From contig JANYFF010000079.1 in assembly GCA_025362825.1 (NCBI GenBank), positions 1 to 13,069 on the forward strand: a stretch of 13,069 nt of DNA, given 5' to 3'. Below are positions 6,809-13,069 of this stretch, in pieces; position 1 is the first letter of the stretch; the number at the start of each line of letters is the position of its first letter. The stretch is from Polaromonas sp. Its GTDB lineage: Bacteria > Pseudomonadota > Gammaproteobacteria > Burkholderiales > Burkholderiaceae_C. Made by a program: the position numbers and the translations under genes. Below the pieces are notes generated by a model. It was not told the origin of the DNA. It did not search any database and worked only from the letters and a program-made list of their open reading frames with translations.

Positions 6809-7210
6809 CAATCATTCCCATAAATCGCCTTATTGACTGTATCTGACTTTAGAAAGACGAACCTCACTCAAGCAGAGTTACCAAAGTCACAGTCTTTTCA
6901 GCAACTATGACCGTGTCACTTCAATTGGTGAAATTGGCATCGATAAACGTACCAATCCGTCCAGTGAGGATGATGGATTGCTACAAAACTTCGGTTTCAG
7001 AGACGTCGTAAGGGCAGGGACTACCCCTACAACTACCCGAGCGAAAGACTGACCACCATCTCAAGTTGCAGCAATACGTTCGACAACGCACAGACGAGAT
7101 GACAGTCCGCAGCTATTGTTATTTGTGAAGTTTTAACGATGTGGTTGATCTGGATCAATACATCTCAAAGGCTTCGCCCTACCATTGATCGAACTAGACA
7201 CCCGCGACAT
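6809..7210. other. Divergent intergenic region between the nuclease gene and the plus-strand metal operon
   Basis: About 400 bases without a convincing gene. It must hold the nuclease promoter (minus) and the promoter of the rightward operon (plus). The clear element is an FNR/ANR-type site at 7145-7158, annotated separately. Weaker structures are TTCA-N5-TGAA at 6920-6932 and a 23-base stem-loop at 7008-7030 with six of seven base pairs (GTAAGGG/CCCCTAC). I see no RNA gene. Confidence 0.5.
7145..7158 (+). promoter_or_regulatory. FNR/ANR-family binding site
   Basis: TTGATCTGGATCAA is an exact match to the FNR/ANR consensus TTGAT-N4-ATCAA and a perfect 14-base palindrome. Downstream, TACCAT (7180-7185) is a four-of-six match to a sigma70 -10 box. 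A start site at 7192-7193 would place the FNR site centre (7151.5) at about -41, the standard class II activating position. No good -35 is needed at such promoters. Motif and spacing are seen directly; oxygen control of the operon is inferred. Confidence 0.65.
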
Positions 7211-7651
7211 ATGAAGCTATTCTCAAGCAAACGTAACCAGCGCAACACCGCATTCGTGGTTTTGATGCTATGGACGTTTGCGATGGCTTCCAGTGCTGCC
7301 AATGCCTGTCTGCTGGAGGCACACGACACGCACGTGCATGTACACATGGTGGATCCCGCTGAAGCCGCTCCCGCGCTTGACTCACATCATGAGCATGCAC
7401 CAATAGACGGCGACCACGCCGCCGCAGATGGTTCCAAGGTTCCCTGCCAGAAATTCTGCAGCGAAGAGTCGGAAATCATAACGAAGCAGCACTTCGGCCT
7501 GGACCAGCCGGATCCAGGTCAGGTGCCACTGGTCGTAGTGCTTTGGGTCGTACCCGAACTGTCAGGCCAAACGCCCGTTCGCATGGACTCCATGCGGCCT
7601 TTGCCACTTCCTTTGCCCTTGCGGGTCCGCTACTCTCGCATGGCGCTTTAG
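7211..7651 (+). CDS. Exported His-rich protein of a metal-resistance cluster, uncharacterised
   Basis: A 146-residue protein with a Sec-type signal peptide: basic start MKLFSSKRNQR, hydrophobic core AFVVLMLWTFAMA, likely cleavage around SSA or ANA before Cys. The mature part has many His in its first half (HDTHVHVHM, then SHHEHAPIDGDHAA) and a C-x3-C pair (PCQKFC), suggesting periplasmic metal binding. The C-terminal motif VRYSRMAL resembles, from memory, uncharacterised proteins found beside copper genes in Burkholderiales; I cannot give an established name. The start at ATG 7211 is chosen because the signal peptide begins there. The longer frame from 7139 would overlap the FNR box. No strong RBS is visible. 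It is the first gene after the FNR site. Confidence 0.7.
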   Translation: MKLFSSKRNQRNTAFVVLMLWTFAMASSAANACLLEAHDTHVHVHMVDPAEAAPALDSHHEHAPIDGDHAAADGSKVPCQKFCSEESEIITKQHFGLDQPDPGQVPLVVVLWVVPELSGQTPVRMDSMRPLPLPLPLRVRYSRMAL

Positions 7652-7817
7652 CCGCTTCTGACGCCCGATCAAGGGCTCGCGGCTTTCGGTCTCCGCCAAT
7701 TTCTCTGACCCACCGATTTCCGTTCGTCAAGTAAACGGGCTCCTTACGCGCGTGCCTGTTATCGGTGATCCGCGTCGGAACCGGCATTCACTTCTTTCAT
7801 TTACCCAGGATTCCAAT

Positions 7818-8255
7818 ATGAAACTCGTTCATTCAATCTCACTTGCACTTGCTATTACCAGTTGCGGTTCGCTCGCATGGTCCGCTCAGCCTTTCCAACA
7901 AGACGCGCATCACCCTGCCGCGTCTTCCTCAACGTCCAAAGTCATGCCCGGGAAGGCCTCTTCCGACATGTCTGCCATGAATACCCAGATGAAAGCCATG
8001 GGAGAGGTGCACGACAAGATGATGGCCGCTAAAACGCCAGAAGAGCGCGATGCCTTGATGGCTCAACACATGAAGATCATGCAAGACAGCATGGCCATGA
8101 TGAAAGGAATGTCTGCAGGAGCCATGGGTGACATGAAGGGCACGCAAAAGAGCGAGATGGCTACGCACAATCAGGTGATGGAAAAACGCATGGACATGAT
8201 GCAATCCATGATGCAGATGATGATGGATCGTATGCCGGTTCCAGCGGGGAGGTGA
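7818..8255 (+). CDS. Exported Met-rich protein, probable periplasmic copper binder
   Basis: A 145-residue protein with 28 methionines. The N-terminus MKLVHSISLALAITSCGSLAWSA is an export signal. Cleavage could be after WSA, or ITSC could act as a lipobox, making it a lipoprotein. The mature part is helical and charged with recurring M-x-x-M and MM pairs (AMNTQMKAMGEVHDKMM, HMKIMQDSMAMMKGM, DMMQSMMQMMMDRM). Such Met spacing is typical of periplasmic Cu(I)/Ag(I)-binding proteins. I know of no named orthologue. The ATG at 7818 has AGGA seven bases upstream. Its stop lies two bases before the next gene's ATG, so the two are probably cotranslated. A 166-base gap separates it from the His-rich gene; no terminator is seen there. 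Confidence 0.75.
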   Translation: MKLVHSISLALAITSCGSLAWSAQPFQQDAHHPAASSSTSKVMPGKASSDMSAMNTQMKAMGEVHDKMMAAKTPEERDALMAQHMKIMQDSMAMMKGMSAGAMGDMKGTQKSEMATHNQVMEKRMDMMQSMMQMMMDRMPVPAGR

Positions 8256-8257
8256 TC

Positions 8258-8518
8258 ATGACCCCCATTCGAACCGGCATCGCTTTTGCAATCACTGTCG
8301 CTGCTTTCTACGCGATATGCGCTCTGGCCTGGGTTCTCGCGCCTGGCCCATTTTTGGGTTTCATGAACAACCTGTTTCATGGCATGGATTTCAGTGGCAT
8401 GGTTCAGCCGCGGCCATTTGCTTGGGCAGGGTTTCTGATGGCGCTGATCATCCTTAGCTTTTGGGCACTGCTTGCCGGATCGTTCTTTAGCTGGCTTCTC
8501 AGTCGCCTGACACGATGA
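8258..8518 (+). CDS. DUF5676-type small membrane protein
   Basis: An 86-residue inner-membrane protein with two hydrophobic spans, at about residues 6-28 (GIAFAITVAAFYAICALAWVL) and 54-82 (WAGFLMALIILSFWALLAGSFFSWLL). They are separated by a conserved-looking loop NNLFHGMDFSGM. The HGMDF loop and the overall layout fit the DUF5676 family, which I recall as common in copper and silver clusters; its function is unknown. His and Met in the loop could contact metal. The ATG at 8258 has GGAGG six bases upstream. A GTG two codons earlier overlaps the preceding stop and is less likely. Spacing shows it belongs to the Met-rich protein's operon. Confidence 0.75.
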   Translation: MTPIRTGIAFAITVAAFYAICALAWVLAPGPFLGFMNNLFHGMDFSGMVQPRPFAWAGFLMALIILSFWALLAGSFFSWLLSRLTR

Positions 8519-8543
8519 TTTCCTTCAACCTTTAGAGGAATAT

Positions 8544-8846
8544 ATGCATCACAGTTCGTCCCTTCGTGACCCAGAACCCGTGAGCTTTTGGCGGACTCGC
8601 TATGCCCTCGGGTTTCTCGTCTTGGGTGCCATCGCCGCATACTTTCTCCTAAGTGAGCATCGCGCCCACTTCCTTGGGGCACTGCCGCTTTTGCTGCTGC
8701 TGTCGTGTCCACTGATGCACGTTTTCATGCACCATGGTCATGGCGGACATGGTGATGGCCACGATGCCCACCACCATCACGGGGGTGAACCAGGATCTAC
8801 CGCGTCGGGAAAACCTCCGAAACCTAAGACTGGAGAGCAGCCATGA
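8544..8846 (+). CDS. DUF2933-type membrane protein with His-rich tail
   Basis: A 100-residue protein with two closely spaced membrane segments, at about residues 21-37 (ALGFLVLGAIAAYFLLS) and 43-59 (FLGALPLLLLLSCPLMH). A strongly His-rich segment follows (HVFMHHGHGGHGDGHDAHHHH, about residues 59-79), then a Pro/Lys tail. The short hydrophobic hairpin followed by CPLMHxFMHHGHG is the pattern I associate with DUF2933, found in heavy-metal gene clusters and uncharacterised. The His run is a likely metal-binding surface. AGAGGA lies four bases before the ATG. Its TGA overlaps the next gene's ATG (ATGA), so it is translationally coupled to the ICMT-like gene. Confidence 0.8.
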   Translation: MHHSSSLRDPEPVSFWRTRYALGFLVLGAIAAYFLLSEHRAHFLGALPLLLLLSCPLMHVFMHHGHGGHGDGHDAHHHHGGEPGSTASGKPPKPKTGEQP

Positions 8847-9502
8847 CTCACGATGCCCCGGCCTATGGACTGTGGACGCTCGTCATCCTGAATTCGGCAA
8901 TCTTCCTGATGTTCGCCTTCAGCTTTTTCAAGCCGCAGACCGCACGCGACTGGCGCACTTTTGGCGCGTTTGCCGCCTTCATCATCGCGCTTTTCGTCGA
9001 GATGTATGGTTTCCCGCTAAGCATATATATGCTGTCCGGCTGGCTGCAAACAAAATACCCAGGTCTGGATTTGTTGTCGCACAACTCTGGTCACCTGTGG
9101 TCAACGCTGCTGGGTGAGAAAGGCGACCTTCACTTTGGTCCACTGCACATTGCGAGCTATGTCTTTCTTGGCTTCGGTTTCTACTTGCTTTCGAGTGCCT
9201 GGAACGTTCTCTACCACGCGCAACGCCACAATGCCTTGGCCACATCGGGCCCTTATGCGCGTATCCGCCACCCGCAGTATGTAGCCTTCGTACTCATCCT
9301 GCTGGGCTTTCTATTGCAGTGGCCGACGCTGTTGACGCTAGCGATGTTCCCGATCCTGCTGATCATGTACGGTCGGCTTGCTATCACGGAAGAAGCGGAA
9401 ATGCGCAAGAAATTCGGTACCGAGTTTGATGCCTATGCGGTACGTACACCGCGCTTTTTTCCGAAGCTGGGCGCTTCCAGCCAGCCAGAGCACCCTGTGT
9501 AA
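8843..9502 (+). CDS. ICMT/PEMT-family membrane methyltransferase
   Basis: A 219-residue polytopic membrane protein with about five hydrophobic spans. The C-terminal half has the isoprenylcysteine-carboxyl-methyltransferase / phospholipid-methyltransferase pattern: NALATSGPYARIRHPQYVAF (about residues 131-150), a hydrophobic hairpin, then ITEEAEMRKKFGTEFDAYAVRTPRFFP. In this superfamily the RHPxY segment and the E-E...F-G-x-x-F-x-x-Y segment form the SAM-binding site. These enzymes use SAM to methylate lipid-like or cysteine substrates inside the membrane. Bacteria lack Ras-type prenylated proteins, so the real substrate is unknown. Coupled by ATGA to the DUF2933 gene, with GGAG upstream. Its placement in a copper cluster suggests modification of a membrane component under metal stress, which is inference only. 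Confidence 0.85.
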   Translation: MTHDAPAYGLWTLVILNSAIFLMFAFSFFKPQTARDWRTFGAFAAFIIALFVEMYGFPLSIYMLSGWLQTKYPGLDLLSHNSGHLWSTLLGEKGDLHFGPLHIASYVFLGFGFYLLSSAWNVLYHAQRHNALATSGPYARIRHPQYVAFVLILLGFLLQWPTLLTLAMFPILLIMYGRLAITEEAEMRKKFGTEFDAYAVRTPRFFPKLGASSQPEHPV

Positions 9503-9553
9503 TGGACTTTCTGGCCACGTCAAAACCAATAGCTACGCATTGGAGACTACAAC

Positions 9554-9703
9554 GTGCCGTTGATTGACCCTGGATTCAGATACACGTGGCTGCTGTGGGC
9601 CGCGGCCTTCCTTGTACTGTGGGCGATTGTGTTTTTTGCACGATCATCACTGCGCCGTCGCATGCTATGGGCCAGCATCTTGACCGCTCCCCGGTTCGGG
9701 TAG
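9554..9703 (+). pseudogene. 5' fragment of a membrane-protein gene, truncated by the IS junction
   Basis: From GTG 9554, with GGAG eight bases upstream, the frame reads about 45 codons: a membrane span RYTWLLWAAAFLVLWAIVFF, then ARSSLRRRMLWASILTAP. It then runs into IS sequence and stops at TAG 9701. The fragment is well translated and spaced 51 bases after the ICMT gene, so it was probably the next operon gene. From memory it resembles the start of lycopene-cyclase-domain-like membrane proteins that continue with FGLTEPLF after TAP; treat that identity as tentative. Everything after codon 46 is lost. Confidence 0.5.
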
Positions 9704-11052
9704 TGGACGCCTTCATAGGCGAGCTGGACATGGTCGCGCTGGGTTTTGATGGAGCCACCCCAGCGGCAACAGGCCGCCCGTCGTACCACCCCGCCGTCAT
9801 GTTGAAGGTTTATCTCTACGGCTATCTGAACCGCATCCAGTCCAGTCGTCGCCTTGAGCGGGAGTGCCAACGCAATGTCGAACTCATGTGGCTCACCGGC
9901 AGGCTGTCCCCTGACTTCAAGACCATTGCAGATTTCCGACGTCACAACAGTGCAGGCATTCGTAACGTGTGTCGCCGCTTCGTCGTGCTGTGCCGCGATC
10001 TCAAGCTCTTTAGCCAGGCCTTGGTGGCTATCGACGGCAGCAAATTCAAGGCTGTGAACTCAAGGGATTGCAACTTCACAAATGGAAAGATTGACAAGCG
10101 CCAGGAGCAGATTGAAGAGAGTATCCAACGGTACCTGAATGCACTTGAGACCGCGGATCGCACGCAGCCTGTTGAGCTTGAGGCCAAGACAGTGCGGCTG
10201 ACAGACAAGATTGCACGGTTGCGCCAGCAAATGCGTGAACTCGACGCCATTAAAGAACAGCTCAAGACACAACCGGACGGCCAAATATCCAGGACCGATC
10301 CCGATGCACGATTCATGGCGACCAGTGCCAGAGGATCAGGCATGGTGGCTTACAACGTACAAGTAGCTGTGGATGCCAAACACCACTTGATCGTTGCGCA
10401 TGAGGTGACCAATGCCGGTAGCGACCGAGCGCAACTCAGCCCCATGGCGCAAGCCGCGCGTGAAGCCATGGGCAAGAAGAAGCTGCGTGTCCTTGCAGAT
10501 CGAGGGTACTTCAGTGGGCCTCAAATCAAGGAATGTACGGATGCCGGCATTGCGGTTGTGCTGCCCAAGCCAACGACATCAAACGCCAAGGCTGAAGGGC
10601 GGTTCGACAGAGCAGACTTCATCTACATCAAGCAAGACGATGAATACCAATGTCCGGCTGGACAGCGAGCGATATTCCGGATGGCAAGAGAAGAAAGAGG
10701 AATGATGCTTCGACGCTACTGGACCAGCGCCTGTCCCAGGTGTCCACTGAAGGCCCAATGTACGCCCAGCGACTACAGGCGCATAACGCGCTGGGAACAC
10801 GAGGAGGTACTGGAGGCTGTGCAAAGCCGCCTCGAACATGCACCAGAGTCCATGATGATCAGGCGACGAACCGTTGAACATGTGTTCGGAACGCTCAAGA
10901 GCTGGATGGGCTACACGCACTTCCTGACGCGCCGGTTGGCACACGTAGGTGCTGAGATGAGCCTCAATGTGCTGGCCTATAACTTCAAGCGAGTCCTGCA
11001 GATCTTGGGGTTCGAGGCAATGATGAAGGCGATGAGACTGGCAGGGGCATGA
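9667..11052 (+). pseudogene. IS1182-family transposase, N-terminally truncated
   Basis: The transposase reads continuously from PVRVVDAF (9691) to the stop at 11052, with the family features YHPAVMLKVYLYGYLNRIQSSRRLERE-type start, LMWLTGRLSPDFKTIADFRR, and the DDE triad. The triad is Asp in VAIDGSK (codon 10033), Asp in LADRGYF (codon 10498) and Glu in TVEHVFGTLK (codon 10876). A Cys-rich zinc-like motif (CPRCPLKAQC) precedes the last. Intact relatives have about 25-30 extra N-terminal residues with the native start. Here the open frame runs on upstream through the fused host sequence, so an ORF from 9586 or from the ATG at 9667 exists by chance, without a good RBS. The catalytic core looks undamaged. 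Confidence 0.85.
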
Positions 11053-11235
11053 GCCCTTTGCTGCAATTTGTGGCTACACACAAGGTCAATGCAGCGCTAT
11101 AGACCCGCTTGAGCTGCGTGTGACGGCTTGTTCACAAAAAATTGAATCTGCGTCTGCGTTGATGTTTGCAGACGGCGTCGTTCAGTGTTTCCACACAGCC
11201 TCGGCCAGAAGCGGACATCACCTCCGCTGGCGGGG
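9688..11235 (+). mobile_element. 5'-truncated IS1182-family insertion sequence
   Basis: The left boundary is the abrupt switch at about 9688-9691 from the broken membrane-protein gene into transposase sequence. The left terminal repeat and the first ~25-30 transposase codons are missing. The right end is uncertain: about 180 bases follow the transposase stop before the MaoC remnant's stop at 11241, and without the left end no inverted repeat can be matched. No target duplication can be identified. The element should be immobile by itself. Confidence 0.7.
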
Positions 11236-11240
11236 CAGCG
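11053..11240. other. IS right-end region, no gene seen
   Basis: About 190 bases between the transposase stop and the MaoC remnant. They probably contain the IS right end. A 10-base palindrome (CCGCTGGCGG) sits at 11224-11233, nested in CACCT...AGGTG arms. No coding sequence is supported. Confidence 0.4.
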
Positions 11241-11579
11241 TCAGGTGGTGGCGGGTCTCGGAGGCGGCGCCTCGATGATCGACTCGATCACCCTAACACC
11301 ATTTCGATCGACGTAGCTTGCATCCATGACGATGCGCCCCTTGTCTTTCTTCTCGGTCACGGTGATGGTGACTGTGACGGTGCTGCCAATGAAGACGGGC
11401 CCCACATAGCGCGCGTCCTGGCGCAGCAGGATCGTGCCGGGACCCGGCAAACGCATGCCGACGAGATAAGCAACGATGCCCAAGGCAATTGGGCCGTGCG
11501 CCACCCGCTGGCCAAATCGCGTCGTCTTTGCAAATTCTGCGTCGGTATGTGTTGCCGCCGACCGAAAATTGACAGGCTG
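11241..11579 (-). pseudogene. MaoC-like (R)-enoyl-CoA hydratase, N-terminally truncated
   Basis: The frame encodes the C-terminal two thirds of a MaoC/PhaJ-type hydratase: HTDAEFAKTTRFGQRVAHGP, then GMRLPGPGTILLRQDARYVGPVFIGSTVTVTITVTE, and KGRIVMDASYVDRNGVRVIES. These hot-dog-fold enzymes hydrate trans-2-enoyl-CoA in fatty-acid or polyhydroxyalkanoate pathways. Their active site is D-x4-N-P-[ILV]-H-x-D. Only the His-x-Asp end (HTD) survives: the frame meets a stop at 11580-11582, just inside the first 27-bp repeat. About 40-50 N-terminal residues with the catalytic Asp are gone. An internal GTG at 11504 exists, but the product would lack the active site, so this is a dead fragment. Confidence 0.75.
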
Positions 11580-11603
11580 TCAAGATTCAATCGGCGCCAA
11601 CAA
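11577..11603 (+). repeat. 27-bp direct repeat, copy 1
   Basis: Exact match to 11853-11879 over 27 bases, beginning CTGTCAAGATTCAA and ending GGCGCCAACAA. It lies exactly at the break of the MaoC gene. A degenerate third copy (CAGTCAGGATTCAACACGG) is at 11697-11715. Repeated terminal motifs of this kind occur at IS21-family ends; the assignment is from memory and unverified. Confidence 0.9.
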
Positions 11604-11699
11604 ACGACTAACATCAGCGCGAAAGACGACGAACTGCTGCTGGTTTTGGCCAGTTTGCAGCCTTTGTTGCTGCTCGCCTTATCAGTGTGGGATTGGCAG

Positions 11700-11849
11700 T
11701 CAGGATTCAACACGGCTCATGTGTGTACGAAACAGATTGCAGCGATCGGCAAGCTCCTCTTGCTTAAGCGGGTATTCGGCGCGCAATCGTTCGATGCGTA
11801 CGCCAAGTGCCTTGAGTGAATCAATGTCGTTTCGACAACGCGCACCCTT
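11700..11849 (-). pseudogene. XRE-family HTH regulator fragment
   Basis: Between the two 27-bp repeats the minus strand encodes DSLKALGVRIERLRAEYPLK followed by QEELADRCNLFRTHMSRVES and a stop. This is the classic Cro/C1 (XRE) helix-turn-helix pattern: LGxRIxxLR in helix 1, QEELAxR in the turn helix, and a recognition helix ending in SRVE. Only about 40 residues remain. There is no start codon (the upstream stop is at 11850-11852), and the 3' end breaks off into repeat-like sequence at the GTTGAATCCTGAC motif. It is a gene relic with no expected function. Confidence 0.6.
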
Positions 11850-11852
11850 TCA

Positions 11853-11879
11853 CTGTCAAGATTCAATCGGCGCCAACAA
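11853..11879 (+). repeat. 27-bp direct repeat, copy 2
   Basis: Identical to 11577-11603 and in the same orientation, 249 bases apart. The two copies bracket the XRE fragment. Either they are paired end-motifs of a decayed element, or recombination between such motifs produced the deletions seen on both sides. Confidence 0.9.
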
Positions 11880-11940
11880 CTTAGGGTATTCCTTGGCTTC
11901 CCAATTTCCATCGATTGCGCTAAAGTTTGCGAATGTCTTG

Positions 11941-11963
11941 AGTACACACAAATTGTGTGTACT
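11941..11963. promoter_or_regulatory. 23-bp palindrome, likely operator of the monooxygenase gene
   Basis: Two perfect 10-base arms (AGTACACACA and TGTGTGTACT) surround a 3-base AAT centre. It lies 70 bases before the monooxygenase ATG. A TTGAGT at 11937-11942 followed after 17 bases by ACTTAT is a possible weak promoter that the palindrome would cover, the usual layout of a repressor site. The regulator is not identified. Confidence 0.6.
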
Positions 11964-12033
11964 TATGAAATTCGGCAATTCGGGAGTTTACTAAAGCTTT
12001 CCGAGCGCCTCCTAGGATTCAGGAAAGCAACCA

Positions 12034-13069
12034 ATGACCACCTCCATGGCGACGAACGACTCCGCAGCTTTAGACAACATGCAGACTTTTGACCATGTGG
12101 CAAAGATCACAGCCACCGACGAAGAGATCCGGCGGGCAGTGGACGAGGCCGACATGCCTTCGCTGCTGGCCACACTGGCCATGCTGACACAGGATTTCGA
12201 TCTCATCGCCGATGAATTGAAGCCGCCCACCCCCCCCATGACGTCTACCATCTCCCCGCAAGGCGGGATGAGCTGCGAGGCACTGGTCAAGGCTCGGTGG
12301 CTGGCAACGCGCAAGATCATCGAATACCGCGACGCCGGTTGCCCGACGTCCGCGGATCCATCGTCCGACGTGCTAAACCGAGTCATGCGCTTCATCATCA
12401 AGCCGGATCAGGACAGCTGCCTGCCGCTGTTGCGCCACGAGCTCAACATCCCACAGGATGTGGGGGCGCCGGGGTGGACGCTGGGCGACTTCGCACCGGG
12501 CACCAAATTCAAGGTCGCAGTGATCGGGGCTGGCGTCTCCGGCATCGCGGCGGCCTTTCGCCTCCAGCAGGCTGGCATTGACTACACCGTGTTCGAGAAA
12601 AACGCGGAAGTGGGCGGCGTGTGGTGGGAGAACACCTACCCCGGTTGCCGGCTGGACACCCCTAACTATGCCTACAGCCTGTCTTTCGCGCAGAAGCAGG
12701 ACTGGCCGCAACAGTTCTCGCAGCAGCCCGAGATCCAGAAGTATCTCGCCAACGTGTCGACCAGGGCCCGCTTGCGTGAGCAGATACGGTTCCAAACCGA
12801 AGTCATCTCGATGGTATTCGACGAACCCAGCGCGCTGTGGGTGTTGACGGTGCGCACAGCCGAAGGCTGCATCGACGTAGCCCGCTTCAACGCCGTGATT
12901 ACTGCGGTGGGCATCCTGAATCGCCCCAGCATCCCCGACTTCAGTGGACTCGAGGGCTACAAGGGTCAAGTGGTGCATTCAGCGGCCTGGCCTGAACACC
13001 TGGATCTTGCGGGCAAGCGCGTGGCACTTATCGGCACCGGCGCCAGCGCTTTCCAGATCGGCCCGGCCG
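12034..13069 (+). CDS. HAPMO-like flavin Baeyer-Villiger monooxygenase (partial, 3' end outside window)
   Basis: NADPH- and FAD-dependent monooxygenase that inserts oxygen next to a ketone to give an ester or lactone. About 345 codons are visible; the frame is open at the window end. An N-terminal extension of about 155 residues (TDEEIRRAVDEADMPSLLAT, LARW-like stretch KARWLATRKIIEYRD) is of the type in 4-hydroxyacetophenone monooxygenase. The FAD-binding GAGVSG follows at residues 165-170, GGVWWENTYPGCRLD at 194-208, and the BVMO fingerprint Y309-x-G311-x3-H315-x3-W319-P. The second Rossmann motif GTGASA is at 334-339. The ATG at 12034 has AGGA nine bases upstream; an ATG four codons later is an alternative. 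The fingerprint normally starts with Phe; Tyr is seen here. Substrate cannot be told from sequence. Confidence 0.9.
   Translation, partial: MTTSMATNDSAALDNMQTFDHVAKITATDEEIRRAVDEADMPSLLATLAMLTQDFDLIADELKPPTPPMTSTISPQGGMSCEALVKARWLATRKIIEYRDAGCPTSADPSSDVLNRVMRFIIKPDQDSCLPLLRHELNIPQDVGAPGWTLGDFAPGTKFKVAVIGAGVSGIAAAFRLQQAGIDYTVFEKNAEVGGVWWENTYPGCRLDTPNYAYSLSFAQKQDWPQQFSQQPEIQKYLANVSTRARLREQIRFQTEVISMVFDEPSALWVLTVRTAEGCIDVARFNAVITAVGILNRPSIPDFSGLEGYKGQVVHSAAWPEHLDLAGKRVALIGTGASAFQIGPA

Noticed and set aside
7008..7030. Stem-loop GTAAGGG...CCCCTAC as an RNA element
   Set aside because: Short, one mismatched pair, no T-run, and no relation to a start codon; probably chance.
7139..7210. Longer start for the His-rich protein gene
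   Set aside because: It would put 24 non-hydrophobic residues before the signal peptide and place the FNR box and -10 element inside the coding sequence.
11166..11819. A 217-codon plus-strand open frame
   Set aside because: It is antisense to the MaoC remnant and the XRE fragment, crosses the 27-bp repeat, and has low-complexity Gly/Arg and Leu runs without any domain.
11476..11994. A 172-codon plus-strand open frame
   Set aside because: It repeats part of itself only because it spans both 27-bp repeats, overlaps dead fragments on the other strand and has no RBS.
12373..12978. A 201-codon minus-strand open frame
   Set aside because: Antisense to the Baeyer-Villiger monooxygenase, whose motifs are clear; a codon-bias shadow.

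Overview
The window looks like a metal-resistance island in a betaproteobacterium, probably Burkholderiales. This rests on a CopA/CopB pair with very Met-rich linkers, a MerD remnant of the Tn21/Tn501 kind, an IS1182-type transposase, and small copper-associated membrane proteins (DUF326, DUF305, DUF5676 and DUF2933 types). Family names come from recognising motifs by eye; no database search was run.

Layout. (1) 89-4525, minus strand: a copper operon read right to left. It holds a Cys-rich four-helix copper-storage protein (Csp/DUF326), the multicopper oxidase copA, the outer-membrane copB (4-base overlap with copA), then an ORF whose second half is MerD without its DNA-binding head, then an unknown single-TM protein whose RBS abuts the MerD-like stop. 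(2) 4834-5286, minus: a small membrane protein with a DUF305 tail, followed by a plausible terminator. (3) 5546-6808, minus: a stand-alone predicted nuclease with an HhH domain followed by a PD-(D/E)XK-type domain whose visible residues have the D...E-x-E pattern of BamHI. (4) 7145-9703, plus: a second metal-linked gene run behind a perfect FNR/ANR box. It encodes an exported His-rich protein, an exported Met-rich protein, DUF5676, DUF2933 and an isoprenylcysteine-methyltransferase-like (ICMT) enzyme, then a membrane-protein gene cut off after about 45 codons. (5) 9688-11849: an element graveyard. An IS1182-family transposase lacking its head is joined directly to the broken gene, followed by a headless MaoC hydratase, an XRE-regulator fragment and two exact 27-bp direct repeats. 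(6) 11941-13069, plus: a near-perfect 23-bp operator-like palindrome, then the first ~345 codons of a HAPMO-like Baeyer-Villiger monooxygenase that runs off the window.

Working together: the minus-strand operon should buffer copper in the cytosol (Csp), oxidise or bind Cu(I) in the periplasm (CopA) and bind or shed it at the outer membrane (CopB). The plus-strand run adds His- and Met-rich periplasmic or membrane proteins, possibly induced at low oxygen, when Cu(I) is most toxic. The nuclease and the monooxygenase look like unrelated neighbours brought together by rearrangement.
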